This document shows, piece after piece, positions 56,192 through 64,000 of a stretch of DNA of 64,000 nucleotides. Positions within the stretch are counted from its first letter, which is position 1. Each line of letters begins with the position of its first letter. This DNA comes from Terasakiella magnetica. GTDB lineage: Bacteria; Pseudomonadota; Alphaproteobacteria; Rhodospirillales; Magnetospirillaceae. The stretch covers positions 1-64,000 of the forward strand of contig CACVCF010000124.1 of assembly GCA_902729415.1 (NCBI GenBank). The letters run 5' to 3'. Position numbers and translations under genes: made by a program. The notes under the pieces are model-generated. The model did no database searches and was not told the origin of the DNA. It worked only from the letters and a program-made list of their open reading frames with translations.

Positions 56192-56674
56192 CTATCGGGT
56201 CGGAAAAGCCCACCACAGATCGACTTTCTCGGGCGGTGATGACTGCGTCAAAGCCGTCCACAATTGCCCAAGGGTCGTTCCCTCCGGGAAGCGGCACGGC
56301 TGAGAGGGCTTGTTCCCGGGCCAGACACCAGCGGAAACGATGCAATACTTCTCCGAAACGGCGGCATCATCCTTGCCGCAGAGCTTGACCTCGCCCCCGA
56401 CCCGGACATCGCCCCCACTGCCGTCCACATCGACCAGATCCAGTTGCAAACTTGGAAAGCCAGCGCAGCGAAAACAAATTCTCCAGTGCTTCAGCTGCAG
56501 GACCCGCTCGCGGTTGGGGCCAACAAAGCGAAGCCGCTCCGCACCTTCCGAGCCGAACACAAGCAGCGGCCCGGTGTCAGCTGCACAGGTCAACTCCCCC
56601 CCCTGGGCAAAGGCAGGGGAAATAGCCCCGGCCAAGGCCGCGCCGAGTGCGATCAAGGCAATCCAATACCGCAT
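56192..56674 (-). CDS. Exported cysteine-containing protein of unknown function
   Basis: 160 residues from ATG 56674 (AAGGAGGGGG upstream, very strong). Signal peptide (LIALGAALAGAISPAFA|QG). The mature part has six Cys (LTCAAD, RICFRCAG, VKLCGK, KYCIVS, QPCRF), probably three disulfides, and no recognised domain. Convergent with the Tat-OmpA gene. Confidence 0.65.
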   Translation of the reverse strand: MRYWIALIALGAALAGAISPAFAQGGELTCAADTGPLLVFGSEGAERLRFVGPNRERVLQLKHWRICFRCAGFPSLQLDLVDVDGSGGDVRVGGEVKLCGKDDAAVSEKYCIVSAGVWPGNKPSQPCRFPEGTTLGQLWTALTQSSPPEKVDLWWAFPTR

Positions 56675-56968
56675 GGCCCCCTCCTTCATCCTGGCGGATG
56701 TTTCATTCAGAATGATACACAGTCATTCCAGATTCCGTCATACCCGTGTGGATGCCGAAGTACATCCGGCGAGGATTGCCAATCAATGATCTCCTCCTAG
56801 GCGTGGCACGACGCTTGGTTCGGGTTGCGCTGGCTGGCCGTGGCGATAGAATTACGGCTCTCATAGCGGTTGAATGCGGAGAGTTTGGCGCATAGCCTGG
56901 ATTATCAATGATGTCGGCTGAGTGCGCTTTGCCAAGGTACGACCAGATTTTGGATGAGAGGTGGCAGC
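56675..56968. promoter_or_regulatory. 294-bp divergent region upstream of the lipoprotein-pqi operon
   Basis: Lies between the exported Cys-containing protein gene and the pqi operon and must hold promoters for both. No clear boxes, repeat or ORF with a ribosome-binding site was identified. Confidence 0.4.
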
Positions 56969-57127
56969 ATGCGGTTCTTTCTGGCTCTCGTCATGGGCAT
57001 TGCGCTCAGCGGCTGCGGTGCCGTGGCGCTGCCTTGCAAGATAACGCGCGACTTGGCCGAAGTGATCCCGGTGGTTGGCGGTGTTGTTGCCGCACCGTTC
57101 GACGCCTGCGCCAAGGCTATCGATTAG
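56969..57127 (+). CDS. 52-residue lipoprotein heading the pqi operon
   Basis: ATG 56969 follows AGAGGTGGCAGC. Signal MRFFLALVMGIALSGC with lipobox (Cys16), then ALPCKITRDLAEVIPVVGG and VAAPFDACAKAID; two further Cys may pair. It resembles, from memory, a small alphaproteobacterial lipoprotein family (DUF6726-type). Stop 11 bp before pqiA, so very likely in the same operon and perhaps an accessory part of the Pqi complex. Confidence 0.72.
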   Translation: MRFFLALVMGIALSGCGAVALPCKITRDLAEVIPVVGGVVAAPFDACAKAID

Positions 57128-57138
57128 ATGGCGGCCCC

Positions 57139-57780
57139 ATGCCTGATTTGGTGAATGGTGACGCCGGGCCGGATGTCTGCGGGCCTTCATCCGTCCCCCC
57201 CCTGGTTGCCTGCCCGGAATGCGACGCCCTGCACCGCCGCGTGCCGATACGGCGCGGCACCAAGGCCCGCTGCATCCGCTGCGGCGCTGTACTCTATCGC
57301 CATAGCTACCTGATGCCCCGGCATATGGTGCCCCTGCTGCTGGGCACCCTGATGGTGTTCCTGATTGCCAATCTGTTTCCCATCGTCGATCTGCAAGTAC
57401 AAGGACTGCGCCATGGCACCACCTTGTTCGGCAGCATCGTGGCCCTATGGCGGGAGGGGCGTCAGATCGTGGCCGGACTGGTTTTCACCACCACCGTATT
57501 GCTTCCCCTGGTGGACCTGCTGGCCATGCTGGCCTTGCTGCTGTCGTGGCCGGGTCATTCCGCCCATCTGTGGCGCTTCGTCCGGGCCTTGCGGCCCTGG
57601 GGAATGATCGAGGTCTTCATGCTGGGGGTGGTGGTGTCCCTGGTCAAACTGTCGCACATGGCCCAGATCATCCCCGGACCGGCGTTGTGGGCTTTTGCCG
57701 CCCTGACTATCTTGTTGGCGGTCATCGTATCATTCGATCCCTGCTCGTTGTGGGACCAGCCCGCGGAGGCTGGACCATGA
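57139..57780 (+). CDS. pqiA: PqiA-type membrane protein, first copy
   Basis: 213 residues. An N-terminal zinc-ribbon-like cytosolic part (CPECDALHRR ... CIRCGAVLYR) and four membrane helices (PqiA fold: NLFPIVDLQVQG, LWREGRQIVAG, IEVFMLGVVVSLVKL). E. coli PqiA has two such units in one protein; here they are encoded separately. Acts with the PqiB tube in lipid movement between membranes. The stop overlaps the next gene (ATGA). Confidence 0.85.
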   Translation: MPDLVNGDAGPDVCGPSSVPPLVACPECDALHRRVPIRRGTKARCIRCGAVLYRHSYLMPRHMVPLLLGTLMVFLIANLFPIVDLQVQGLRHGTTLFGSIVALWREGRQIVAGLVFTTTVLLPLVDLLAMLALLLSWPGHSAHLWRFVRALRPWGMIEVFMLGVVVSLVKLSHMAQIIPGPALWAFAALTILLAVIVSFDPCSLWDQPAEAGP

Positions 57781-58406
57781 CCATCCCGGTGATGACGGCG
57801 CGCCGTGCCGGGCTGATGGCCTGCCCCCATTGTGGCCTGGTCTGCCGACAAACTGCCAAGCCCGACCCGCGCTGCCCACGCTGCGACGGCAAGGTACAAG
57901 GCCGCAAGGCCGAGAGCCTGTCACGCGCCAGCGCTTATCTGATCGCCGCCGCCATCTTGTATATCCCGGCCAACCTCTTGCCGATCATGCAGACCTCATC
58001 CCTGCTCGGAGCAAAGGCAGACACCATCCTCAGCGGCATCGCCTATTTCTGGACGTCTGGCTCGTGGGGCCTGGCGGCATTGATCTTTTTTGCCAGCATC
58101 CTGGTGCCGCTGCTGAAACTGGGGACTATCGCCTTGTTAACCCTGTCGGTGCATTTCCATTGGGGCCGCCACCTGCATCAGCGCGCGAACTTGTTCCGCA
58201 TTATCGAAATGGTCGGACGATGGTCCATGCTGGATATCTTCGTGGTGGCGTTGATGGTGGGCTTGGTGCACTTTCGCGGCGTTGCGGTCATTGAGGCAGG
58301 CCCCGGCGCCGCCGCCTTTGGCGCCGTGGTGATATTGACCATTCTGGCCTCACAAAGCTTTGATCCACGCCTGATCTGGGACCGGGAAGAAGAATTGCAT
58401 GACTGA
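57777..58406 (+). CDS. pqiA: PqiA-type membrane protein, second copy
   Basis: 209 residues with its own Cys ribbon (CPHCGLVCRQ ... CPRCDGK), four membrane helices and the PqiA signature NLLPIMQTS and MLDIFVVALMVGLVHF. Equivalent to the C-terminal half of E. coli PqiA; ATG 57777 overlaps the first copy by four bases and its stop overlaps pqiB by eight. Confidence 0.85.
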   Translation: MTIPVMTARRAGLMACPHCGLVCRQTAKPDPRCPRCDGKVQGRKAESLSRASAYLIAAAILYIPANLLPIMQTSSLLGAKADTILSGIAYFWTSGSWGLAALIFFASILVPLLKLGTIALLTLSVHFHWGRHLHQRANLFRIIEMVGRWSMLDIFVVALMVGLVHFRGVAVIEAGPGAAAFGAVVILTILASQSFDPRLIWDREEELHD

Positions 58407-60018
58407 TCCGATGCTTGACCCGGCCCCCGCCCCCATCATCGAACCGACCCGGCGCTGGCGGCCGTCGGTGGTATGGGCGGTGCCGGTCGTGGCAGCCCTG
58501 ATCGGCTTGACCCTGGTGGTGCAAACCCTGTGGCAGAAAGGCCCCACCATCACCGTCAGCTTTTCCTCGGCCGAGGGTATCGAGCCCGGCAAGACCAAAA
58601 TCAAGTTCAAGGATGTCGAGATCGGTGACGTCACCCAGGTGCGGTTGGCACCCGACCATTCGCGCGTGGTGGTGACGGTGGATCTGGTCAAGGAAGCGCA
58701 AGACTTCGCCGTCGCCGACAGCCGCTTTTGGGTGGTGCGTCCCCGCTTTGCCGGTTCTGGATTTTCCGGCCTGGGTACCTTACTGTCCGGTCCCTATATC
58801 GGTGTCGATGCCGGACAAAGTACCGAGAAGCGCAACGACTTCACCGGGCTGGACGACCCCCCGGCGGTGGCGTCCGACGTACCCGGCCATCGCTTCCGCC
58901 TACAAGCCGAGGATATCGGCTCGCTGGATGTACGCTCGCCAGTCTTTTTCCGACGCATCCAGGTCGGCCATGTGGAAAGCTTCACCCTGGAGCCGGATGG
59001 TCGCCGCATCGCTCTTGGTATCTTCATCAAATCACCCTATGACCGCTTCGTCACCACCGACAGCCGCTTCTGGCACGCCAGCGGCGTCGATCTGCGGCTT
59101 GATGCCTCCGGGGTGCGGCTGGAAACCCAATCCCTATCCACGATCTTGATGGGCGGCATCGCCTTCGAGCCGCCACCGGAATCGGAAGCCGTCATCGCCG
59201 CCAACGGCGCCACCTTCCCGTTGGCGGCGGACCACACCCAGGCCATGAAAAGCCCGGATGGAACCCCGGAAACCGTGGTCTTGCGTATTCATCAATCGGT
59301 CCGCGGTCTGGTGGTGGGCAGCCCGGTGGATTTCCGCGGTGTCGAGATCGGCCAAGTGCGCTCTATCGGCCTGCGTCTGGACCCCGACGCCGAGGGCTTT
59401 TCCGTCCCCGTAACGCTGGATATCTATCCCGAAAGGTTGGCCCCGGCAAATCCCGACGCCAAGATCAATGACCGGCCCTATCGGATCGCCCGCCTTGCCA
59501 ATCTGGTGCAAAGGGGGTTGCGGGCGCAATTGCGGACCGGCAACCTGCTGACCGGCCAGCTTTTCGTCGCCATGGATTTCCACCCCGGCGCTCCGACCGT
59601 TTCCTTCGATACCAAGGCCGAACCGCTGGAACTGCCGACGGTACCCAGTGATCTCCAGGAATTGCAGCAGCAGGTCCAATCCATCCTGCGCAAACTGGAT
59701 AAGATACCGTTCGACACCCTAGGCGCCGATGTTCACCGGGTTCTGGTCCGCCTGGAAACCAGCCTGAAGCACCTGGACGGTATGGTCGTCCGTACCGATG
59801 CCGAGGTCTTGCCGGAAATCCGTGACAGCCTGCATGAGATGCGCAGCACCATGGAGGCGACCCAGGCCTCGCTGACCGGGGATTCGCCGTTGCAGCAAGA
59901 CACCCGCCAAGCCTTGCGCGGCTTGGCCGAAGCCGCCCGCTCACTGAAGACCCTGACCGACAGCCTCAGCCGACACCCGGAATCTCTGGTGCGCGGAAAA
60001 AAGGGAACCGAGCCATGA
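58399..60018 (+). CDS. pqiB: PqiB MCE-domain lipid-transport tube protein
   Basis: 539 residues. One N-terminal membrane anchor (VVWAVPVVAALIGLTLVVQ) and three MCE domains (ITVSFSSAEGIEPGKTKIKF; FRLQAEDIGSLDVRSPVFF; VVLRIHQSVRGLVVGSPVDF, each shown in part), then a C-terminal helical segment (about 440-535) that forms the needle-like coiled coil. It bridges the periplasm as a hexameric tube for lipids. Overlaps both neighbours. Confidence 0.9.
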   Translation: MTDPMLDPAPAPIIEPTRRWRPSVVWAVPVVAALIGLTLVVQTLWQKGPTITVSFSSAEGIEPGKTKIKFKDVEIGDVTQVRLAPDHSRVVVTVDLVKEAQDFAVADSRFWVVRPRFAGSGFSGLGTLLSGPYIGVDAGQSTEKRNDFTGLDDPPAVASDVPGHRFRLQAEDIGSLDVRSPVFFRRIQVGHVESFTLEPDGRRIALGIFIKSPYDRFVTTDSRFWHASGVDLRLDASGVRLETQSLSTILMGGIAFEPPPESEAVIAANGATFPLAADHTQAMKSPDGTPETVVLRIHQSVRGLVVGSPVDFRGVEIGQVRSIGLRLDPDAEGFSVPVTLDIYPERLAPANPDAKINDRPYRIARLANLVQRGLRAQLRTGNLLTGQLFVAMDFHPGAPTVSFDTKAEPLELPTVPSDLQELQQQVQSILRKLDKIPFDTLGADVHRVLVRLETSLKHLDGMVVRTDAEVLPEIRDSLHEMRSTMEATQASLTGDSPLQQDTRQALRGLAEAARSLKTLTDSLSRHPESLVRGKKGTEP

Positions 60019-60629
60019 AGCACATGCGGGGGATCATCCTGCTGACCGCATTGATCCTGAGCGGCTGCGGCTCGTCGCTGCCGCCTCGCTACCACGCCCT
60101 CAGCCTGCCGGCGCCCCCCCAAACCTCGGGCAGCGCCCGGATGCTGGTGGAAATCCTGCCCATCGCCGTGCCCGAACGGCTGAACCGCGAGGAAATGGTG
60201 CTGACCGGCGCAACCGGTCAGCTTGACGTGCGTGAAAACGACCGGTGGGCGGCGGCATTGCCCGACGAGATCCGCCAGATCGTCACCGACACCTTGTGGC
60301 GCGCCCTCCAGGCGGCGGATGTCTATCGCGTGCCGGTTCCGGCTGAAACCGCCACGCCGCAATACCGATTGGCGTTGCGGGTGGAACGGTTCGAGGCGGT
60401 AATGGGCAAGGCCGCCCTGGTAGAGGGCTCGTGGACCGCGCGACGTCTGCCCAGGGGACTTCCCGTGGTCTGCCGCGCCAATTTCACCGTCGCCCTGCCC
60501 GACCGCACCCCCGAGGCCGCCGCCGCGGCCCTGGCGCTCGGCACCGGACAACTGGCGCGCGCCCTGGCCGACAGCATCGACCGCCTGAGCCAGGACAATG
60601 GAGCCGCCTGCGCGGCGCCGCCATCATGA
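60015..60629 (+). CDS. pqiC: PqiC outer-membrane lipoprotein of the Pqi system
   Basis: 204 residues. Lipobox LSGC (Cys18) and the ABC-type-transport auxiliary fold: RYHALSLPAPP, ILPIAVPERLNREEMVL and RWAAALPDEIRQIVTDTLWR. Docks the PqiB tube at the outer membrane. The ATG overlaps the pqiB stop by four bases. Confidence 0.87.
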   Translation: MKHMRGIILLTALILSGCGSSLPPRYHALSLPAPPQTSGSARMLVEILPIAVPERLNREEMVLTGATGQLDVRENDRWAAALPDEIRQIVTDTLWRALQAADVYRVPVPAETATPQYRLALRVERFEAVMGKAALVEGSWTARRLPRGLPVVCRANFTVALPDRTPEAAAAALALGTGQLARALADSIDRLSQDNGAACAAPPS

Positions 60630-60716
60630 CCGCAGGTTCACACCTCGACCACAAGCCACGACAGAGATAGAGCTCACATCACGTATCGATAAGGCGAACT
60701 TAATCGGGATTTTCTG

Positions 60717-61304
60717 TCAGTGGCGATTGCGGTCACGCAGATATTGCAGAAACAGGCCGATCAGCGCCAATGACCAGAAATTGAAGCGATGGGTCAGCCA
60801 TAGGGCCAGCGTTGTCAGATAGACGGTCTGCCACGCTGTCAGCAAGATGGTGGCGCCGCAGACGACCAGAGCCAGTCCCCTTTGCCGGGGATCGGGAAGC
60901 ATGCGCAGACAAAGAACTATGGTCACGGCAATAACGGCCGCCGCTATGGCCGCGACTCCAGATGCCCATGGAGACTCGCCGGACATAATCCAGTCGATGA
61001 TCGTGGCCGTGTCATAGGAAAATAGATTGCCCTGGTGCAGGACAAAATCGGAGAGCGATATGTTCCAGACGCTGTTTGGAACAAAGATCTCGGTCAATCG
61101 GAAAGCCCGATCGTCGAGATCCCCCAATAAACCCAAAACACCACCCGCAAAGCCCACCAGCCGAGGCAGGGTGGTTAGAATGGGGATTTGATAGAACTCA
61201 TCGCTGGCAACATGGTGCATCAGCGATGTCGCAGCCCGATAGACCAGGATGGGAAGCGCCAGAAGGAGAACCGCGCTCAGCAGATGAAGCAGAACGCTGC
61301 TCAT
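60717..61304 (-). CDS. Membrane protein of unknown function downstream of pmtA
   Basis: 195 residues from ATG 61304 (GGAGG eight bases upstream). About four to five hydrophobic segments: near residues 3-24, 45-60, 112-133, 145-165 and 168-185. A loop (about 65-105) has LHQGNLFSYDTATIIDWIMS. Family not recognised. Starts 24 bp after pmtA, so probably in the same transcript. Confidence 0.65.
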   Translation of the reverse strand: MSSVLLHLLSAVLLLALPILVYRAATSLMHHVASDEFYQIPILTTLPRLVGFAGGVLGLLGDLDDRAFRLTEIFVPNSVWNISLSDFVLHQGNLFSYDTATIIDWIMSGESPWASGVAAIAAAVIAVTIVLCLRMLPDPRQRGLALVVCGATILLTAWQTVYLTTLALWLTHRFNFWSLALIGLFLQYLRDRNRH

Positions 61305-61328
61305 GGAAAGCGCCTCCACCCGCCCCCA

Positions 61329-62018
61329 TCAGGCTCGCTTGGCATCTACGTCGAACTGGGAGGCATAGGCCGGCTCCAAAGCCGCCGCCGCCGAATGAAC
61401 CGGAGTGTTATGAAAATGGGCCAGCTTCCAATAGCCGAACCAGTTGACGTCATGCACCGCCTGCAATTGCAGCCGGGAATCGTCGAGCATGTTGGACATG
61501 GAGTAATGGGGGTGAAAGCCGATCACACTGGACAGGGGCGCCAAACTCCGCTCCATGGCTTGCAACAGCCAGTGGGTCGAGGCGAAATGGTTGACCACGA
61601 TGATGTCACCGCCCGGACGGCAGATCCGGGAAATCTCCCGGAACATCTTTGCCGGATTGGCAACCACCGACACCACGTACATGGCAACCACCGTATCGAA
61701 CGTACCATCGGCAAATTCAGTGGCCTCAGCGTCCATGACCTGAAGGTCTTTGACGTGGGTCAGATTATCGCGGGCGACGCGGGCGCGGGCACGTTCCAGC
61801 ATATGCTCGGACAGGTCGATGCCCCAAACCTCAGTTTCCGGGGCATAGGCCGGTAACGAAAGACCAGTCCCAACCCCGACTTCCAAGACCTTGCGTCCGG
61901 CAGTGGGGGTGCTCAATTGCACCGCCATGCGCCGACCTTGGGCGAAGACCGTACCGAACAATCTGTCGTAGACGCCGGCATAACGCCGGTATGCCTTGGT
62001 AATGGCCAGGGTCGACAT
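61329..62018 (-). CDS. pmtA: Phosphatidylethanolamine N-methyltransferase, PmtA type
   Basis: 229 residues. SAM-binding motif VLEVGVGTGLSLPAY preceded by YDRLFGTVFAQGRRMAV, then VWGIDLSEHMLERARARV, MDAEATEFADGTFDTVVAMY and RPGGDIIVVNHFAS, matching the Rhodobacter/Rhizobium PmtA family that makes phosphatidylcholine from phosphatidylethanolamine. A soluble or peripheral membrane enzyme. The ribosome-binding site is weak. Confidence 0.82.
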   Translation of the reverse strand: MSTLAITKAYRRYAGVYDRLFGTVFAQGRRMAVQLSTPTAGRKVLEVGVGTGLSLPAYAPETEVWGIDLSEHMLERARARVARDNLTHVKDLQVMDAEATEFADGTFDTVVAMYVVSVVANPAKMFREISRICRPGGDIIVVNHFASTHWLLQAMERSLAPLSSVIGFHPHYSMSNMLDDSRLQLQAVHDVNWFGYWKLAHFHNTPVHSAAAALEPAYASQFDVDAKRA

Positions 62019-62046
62019 GGTCTGGGGGTCTCGGCTTACCTTGAGA

Positions 62047-62085
62047 AGAAAAAAAGAATGCTATGCCGCTTTGTTAGAGCGGCAT
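62047..62085 (-). terminator. Terminator of the mitofilin-like gene
   Basis: Stem atgccgct/agcggcat (62063-62070 with 62078-62085) followed on the minus strand by a T-rich run (A-rich 62047-62056 on the plus strand). Separates the ABC-mitofilin transcript from pmtA. Confidence 0.85.
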
Positions 62086-62110
62086 CTCATTCCCACAGTC
62101 TTGACCTAAT

Positions 62111-62980
62111 TTAGCGAACCCACGCCGACTGGTCAGCGCGCTTCTCGACCGTACGCCGAATACCATCGACGGCGTTATCCAGCGCAATCCGTCGCTTGGC
62201 ATCACCCACCCAGTCCTGAACCTCCTGGGCAGAGTTTCCGTCCAGCTTGGAAAGCTGCTCGACGGCTTCGCTGAGATTGCCAAGAGCCAAGGCAGCTTCG
62301 GCGGCATGGACGATGCGCAGGTCTTCACTCGGCTCGACGACGGTGCTGGCCACGGTGTCGATCCGCACCAGGGCGGCGACCTTGTGCAAGCCCCAATTCA
62401 CCCAAGACTGATCATTCTTGGCGACAACCTTACCCAGCAGAACCTGATCTGCGGTACCGCGGAACTTCTCCCGCAGAGTCTCAAGAGTCGGCGCACCGGC
62501 GACGGCCAGCGGATCAACAGCGGCAACCAGTTCCTTAGTCGCCCGATCCTGCGGCAGAACCCGGGCAAGCAAAGCGAACTCGGGTCCGAAGGGGGCATCA
62601 CGGGATGCCAGAACGTTCAACTGCCCGACGGCAAGCAAAGCCGTCTGCCGGGTCGCATGATCGTTATCAACCATACGAGGAACCCACCACGGCGAGGTGA
62701 CGGCGATCAACGCAGCCAGAGCCGCGGCCCCCAGGCTACGACGCGCAGTCTGCGTGGTCGTGGCAAGGACCGATGTGAGATGGGCAATGTCGGCCTTCAA
62801 ATCCGCCTCAGGAGCGGCTGACGTCACGGCCTCGACAGGCGTGGCGGCAACAGGTTCAACATTGAGTTCAGCGGAAGATACGGCTTTCTCGTCCATGGCA
62901 GGAAGTGTCTTTCTGGTTCGTTTTTCGGGAACTGATCCGTTGTCGCGTTCGGTGCTGCTTTTGTCTACTTCTGTATCCAC
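62111..62980 (-). CDS. Mitofilin (Mic60)-like inner-membrane protein
   Basis: 289 residues from GTG 62980 (GGGGGG upstream); an ATG at 62896 lacks a ribosome-binding site. A ~75-residue acidic cytosolic start, one membrane helix (SLGAAALAALIAVTSPWWV, about residues 82-100) and a periplasmic helical domain resembling the bacterial mitofilin C-terminus (PFGPEFALLARVLPQDR, GAPTLETLREKF, IVHAAEAALALGNLSEAVEQ). It lacks the long coiled coil of many Mic60 proteins. Bacterial Mic60 shapes intracytoplasmic membranes; here it is not next to hem genes but to an ABC lipid-type transporter. Confidence 0.7.
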   Translation of the reverse strand: MDTEVDKSSTERDNGSVPEKRTRKTLPAMDEKAVSSAELNVEPVAATPVEAVTSAAPEADLKADIAHLTSVLATTTQTARRSLGAAALAALIAVTSPWWVPRMVDNDHATRQTALLAVGQLNVLASRDAPFGPEFALLARVLPQDRATKELVAAVDPLAVAGAPTLETLREKFRGTADQVLLGKVVAKNDQSWVNWGLHKVAALVRIDTVASTVVEPSEDLRIVHAAEAALALGNLSEAVEQLSKLDGNSAQEVQDWVGDAKRRIALDNAVDGIRRTVEKRADQSAWVR

Positions 62981-63044
62981 CTTAACGGCCCCCCAAGCTT
63001 TTGTCGTGGAATGGCATTACCGATCGAATCGTAATTGACGCCGC

Positions 63045-64000
63045 CTAAAATTGCAATACAGCGACCACCGCATGAATCACCAGGGTTGCAGAGGCGCCGA
63101 TGATAATCGACCGGGCAATTGCGTGGTTGATAGATATCACGGATTCCTTCCGCTTGCCCCCGATCATTAGCGCCGAAGCTGTTGCAACGGCTGCGGTGGC
63201 GGCCACTTTGAACAGCGTCCAAGCCCCGTGGACCATCAGCGCCCGCTCGCTACGCAGGAATTCCCGGAAAAAATTTTCCATCCACAGCTCATACGGCTGA
63301 CCGACAAAGATCAAACGCCAGACCTGATAGGAGGTGAAGCTGGCGATAACCCCCGACGCCACGGTCAGCAGCAATCCCGCCAACATCATATTGACCCCGA
63401 CCGATACATAGATGTAGCGGCGAGCGGGGATTCCAAGGTTGCTCATGGCCCGGAACTGTGATGACAGCACCCGATTGCCCAGGTCGGCGGTAATCACCGC
63501 ATTATTGCAGGCAACCATCAGCAGACAGGAAATCAGCGGCACAACCACTGTCATTTCGATGAAGCCGATCCCCATCAGGGCATCGTCGTGCACCACCGAA
63601 CGGACGAAATCGCCCAGAGCATCGTAATTGAAGCCAAACCAGATCGAGACGAAGCCGACGATCCCCGCCCCCAGCATCACATAACCCAGCAGCATCGGCG
63701 AGGCGCACAAAATCCAGAAGTACTCGTTCAAATAGTGGAACTGCCACCGCCAGGGCGAATGTGGCTTCAACTTCCAGGAATAAGGAGCCGCCGTCTGTGC
63801 GCGGGGCTCGGACGGAAGGGTTTCGCAGAGCAAAGCAGAATCGACCTCGGCGCGGTCAGGCGGCAATTCCCGGAGCATCCGGCGGGCGGAATCCAGGAAT
63901 AAAACCCGGTCGGCCAGTGGCAGCAGGTCATCGACATGATGGGCAACGATCAGCGCAGGCTTTCCCATCTGGTGGCAAAGTTTGCGGATCAGTTGCGCCA
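63045..64000 (-). CDS. ABC ATPase fused to an MlaE-type permease, N-terminus beyond the window
   Basis: The frame is open through the right edge (318 codons visible). The first visible residues are the end of an ABC ATPase (LIRKLCHQMGKPALIVAHHV with the H-loop His, then ADRVLFLDSARRMLREL). After a ~40-residue linker comes a permease with about five or six spans and MlaE-type features (GIGFIEMTVVVPLISCLLMV, VITADLGNRVLSSQFRAM, NLGIPARRYIYVSVGVNMML). In the Mla system MlaF (ATPase) and MlaE (permease) are separate proteins, so a single chain is unusual. ATG 63968 is internal to the ATPase. Starts a transcript with the mitofilin-like gene. Confidence 0.75.
   Translation of the reverse strand, partial: AQLIRKLCHQMGKPALIVAHHVDDLLPLADRVLFLDSARRMLRELPPDRAEVDSALLCETLPSEPRAQTAAPYSWKLKPHSPWRWQFHYLNEYFWILCASPMLLGYVMLGAGIVGFVSIWFGFNYDALGDFVRSVVHDDALMGIGFIEMTVVVPLISCLLMVACNNAVITADLGNRVLSSQFRAMSNLGIPARRYIYVSVGVNMMLAGLLLTVASGVIASFTSYQVWRLIFVGQPYELWMENFFREFLRSERALMVHGAWTLFKVAATAAVATASALMIGGKRKESVISINHAIARSIIIGASATLVIHAVVAVLQF

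Overview
The window is about 64 kb of GC-rich chromosome from a Gram-negative alphaproteobacterium, most likely a Magnetospirillum/Phaeospirillum-type member of the Rhodospirillales. This rests on gene content and style (an anaerobic aromatic-acid oxidoreductase, PmtA, a mitofilin-like protein, many PAS/GGDEF/EAL and chemoreceptor genes, the yebC-ruvCAB-ybgC-tolQRAB-pal-cpoB order), not on a database match. No rRNA, tRNA, CRISPR array, transposase or prophage gene was seen.

Layout. 0-2.4 kb: 3' part of a large secreted RTX-type protein with a His/Asp/Lys-rich repeat tract; its frame is open through the left edge. 2.7-12.1 kb (minus strand): a five-subunit 2-oxoacid oxidoreductase matching padEFGHI (phenylglyoxylate oxidoreductase), preceded by a livJ-HMGF-type ABC importer; together they look like uptake and oxidation of an aromatic 2-oxoacid. 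12.4-21 kb: a PAS/EAL protein, an AMI1-like amidase, a gor-binding protein-radical SAM operon, an MFS permease and a BASS-type transporter. 21-31.5 kb: mlaA and a small exported protein, an orphan outer-membrane efflux protein, MgtC, a pseudo-receiver protein, an NsrR-like regulator, a hybrid histidine kinase with an FNR-like site upstream, an unrecognised gene, and a crotonase followed by a 33-residue membrane ORF. 31.5-34 kb: pyrE, SemiSWEET, lrgAB. 34-43 kb (minus strand): yebC, ruvCAB, ybgC, tolQRAB, pal, cpoB. 43-53 kb: a chemoreceptor interrupted by an amber codon, an exported hydrolase, a second Rrf2 regulator, a PAS-GGDEF-EAL-REC-HPt protein, gph, glmU, glmS. 53-57 kb: four exported proteins (two OmpA-like, one papain-like peptidase, one Cys-containing unknown). 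57-64 kb: lipid-trafficking genes (small lipoprotein, pqiA-pqiA-pqiB-pqiC, pmtA, a mitofilin-like protein, and at the right edge an ABC ATPase fused to an MlaE-type permease).

The most unusual points are: (1) an exact 125-bp triplication of the ybgC start region that forms a chain of overlapping stop/start codons between ruvB and ybgC; (2) the ATPase-MlaE fusion next to a mitofilin-like gene; (3) the repeat tract of the RTX protein, which has an exact 150-bp higher-order period; (4) the in-frame amber codon in the chemoreceptor. Start sites were set by eye from Shine-Dalgarno sequences, signal peptides and overlaps; several genes appear to use GTG or TTG.
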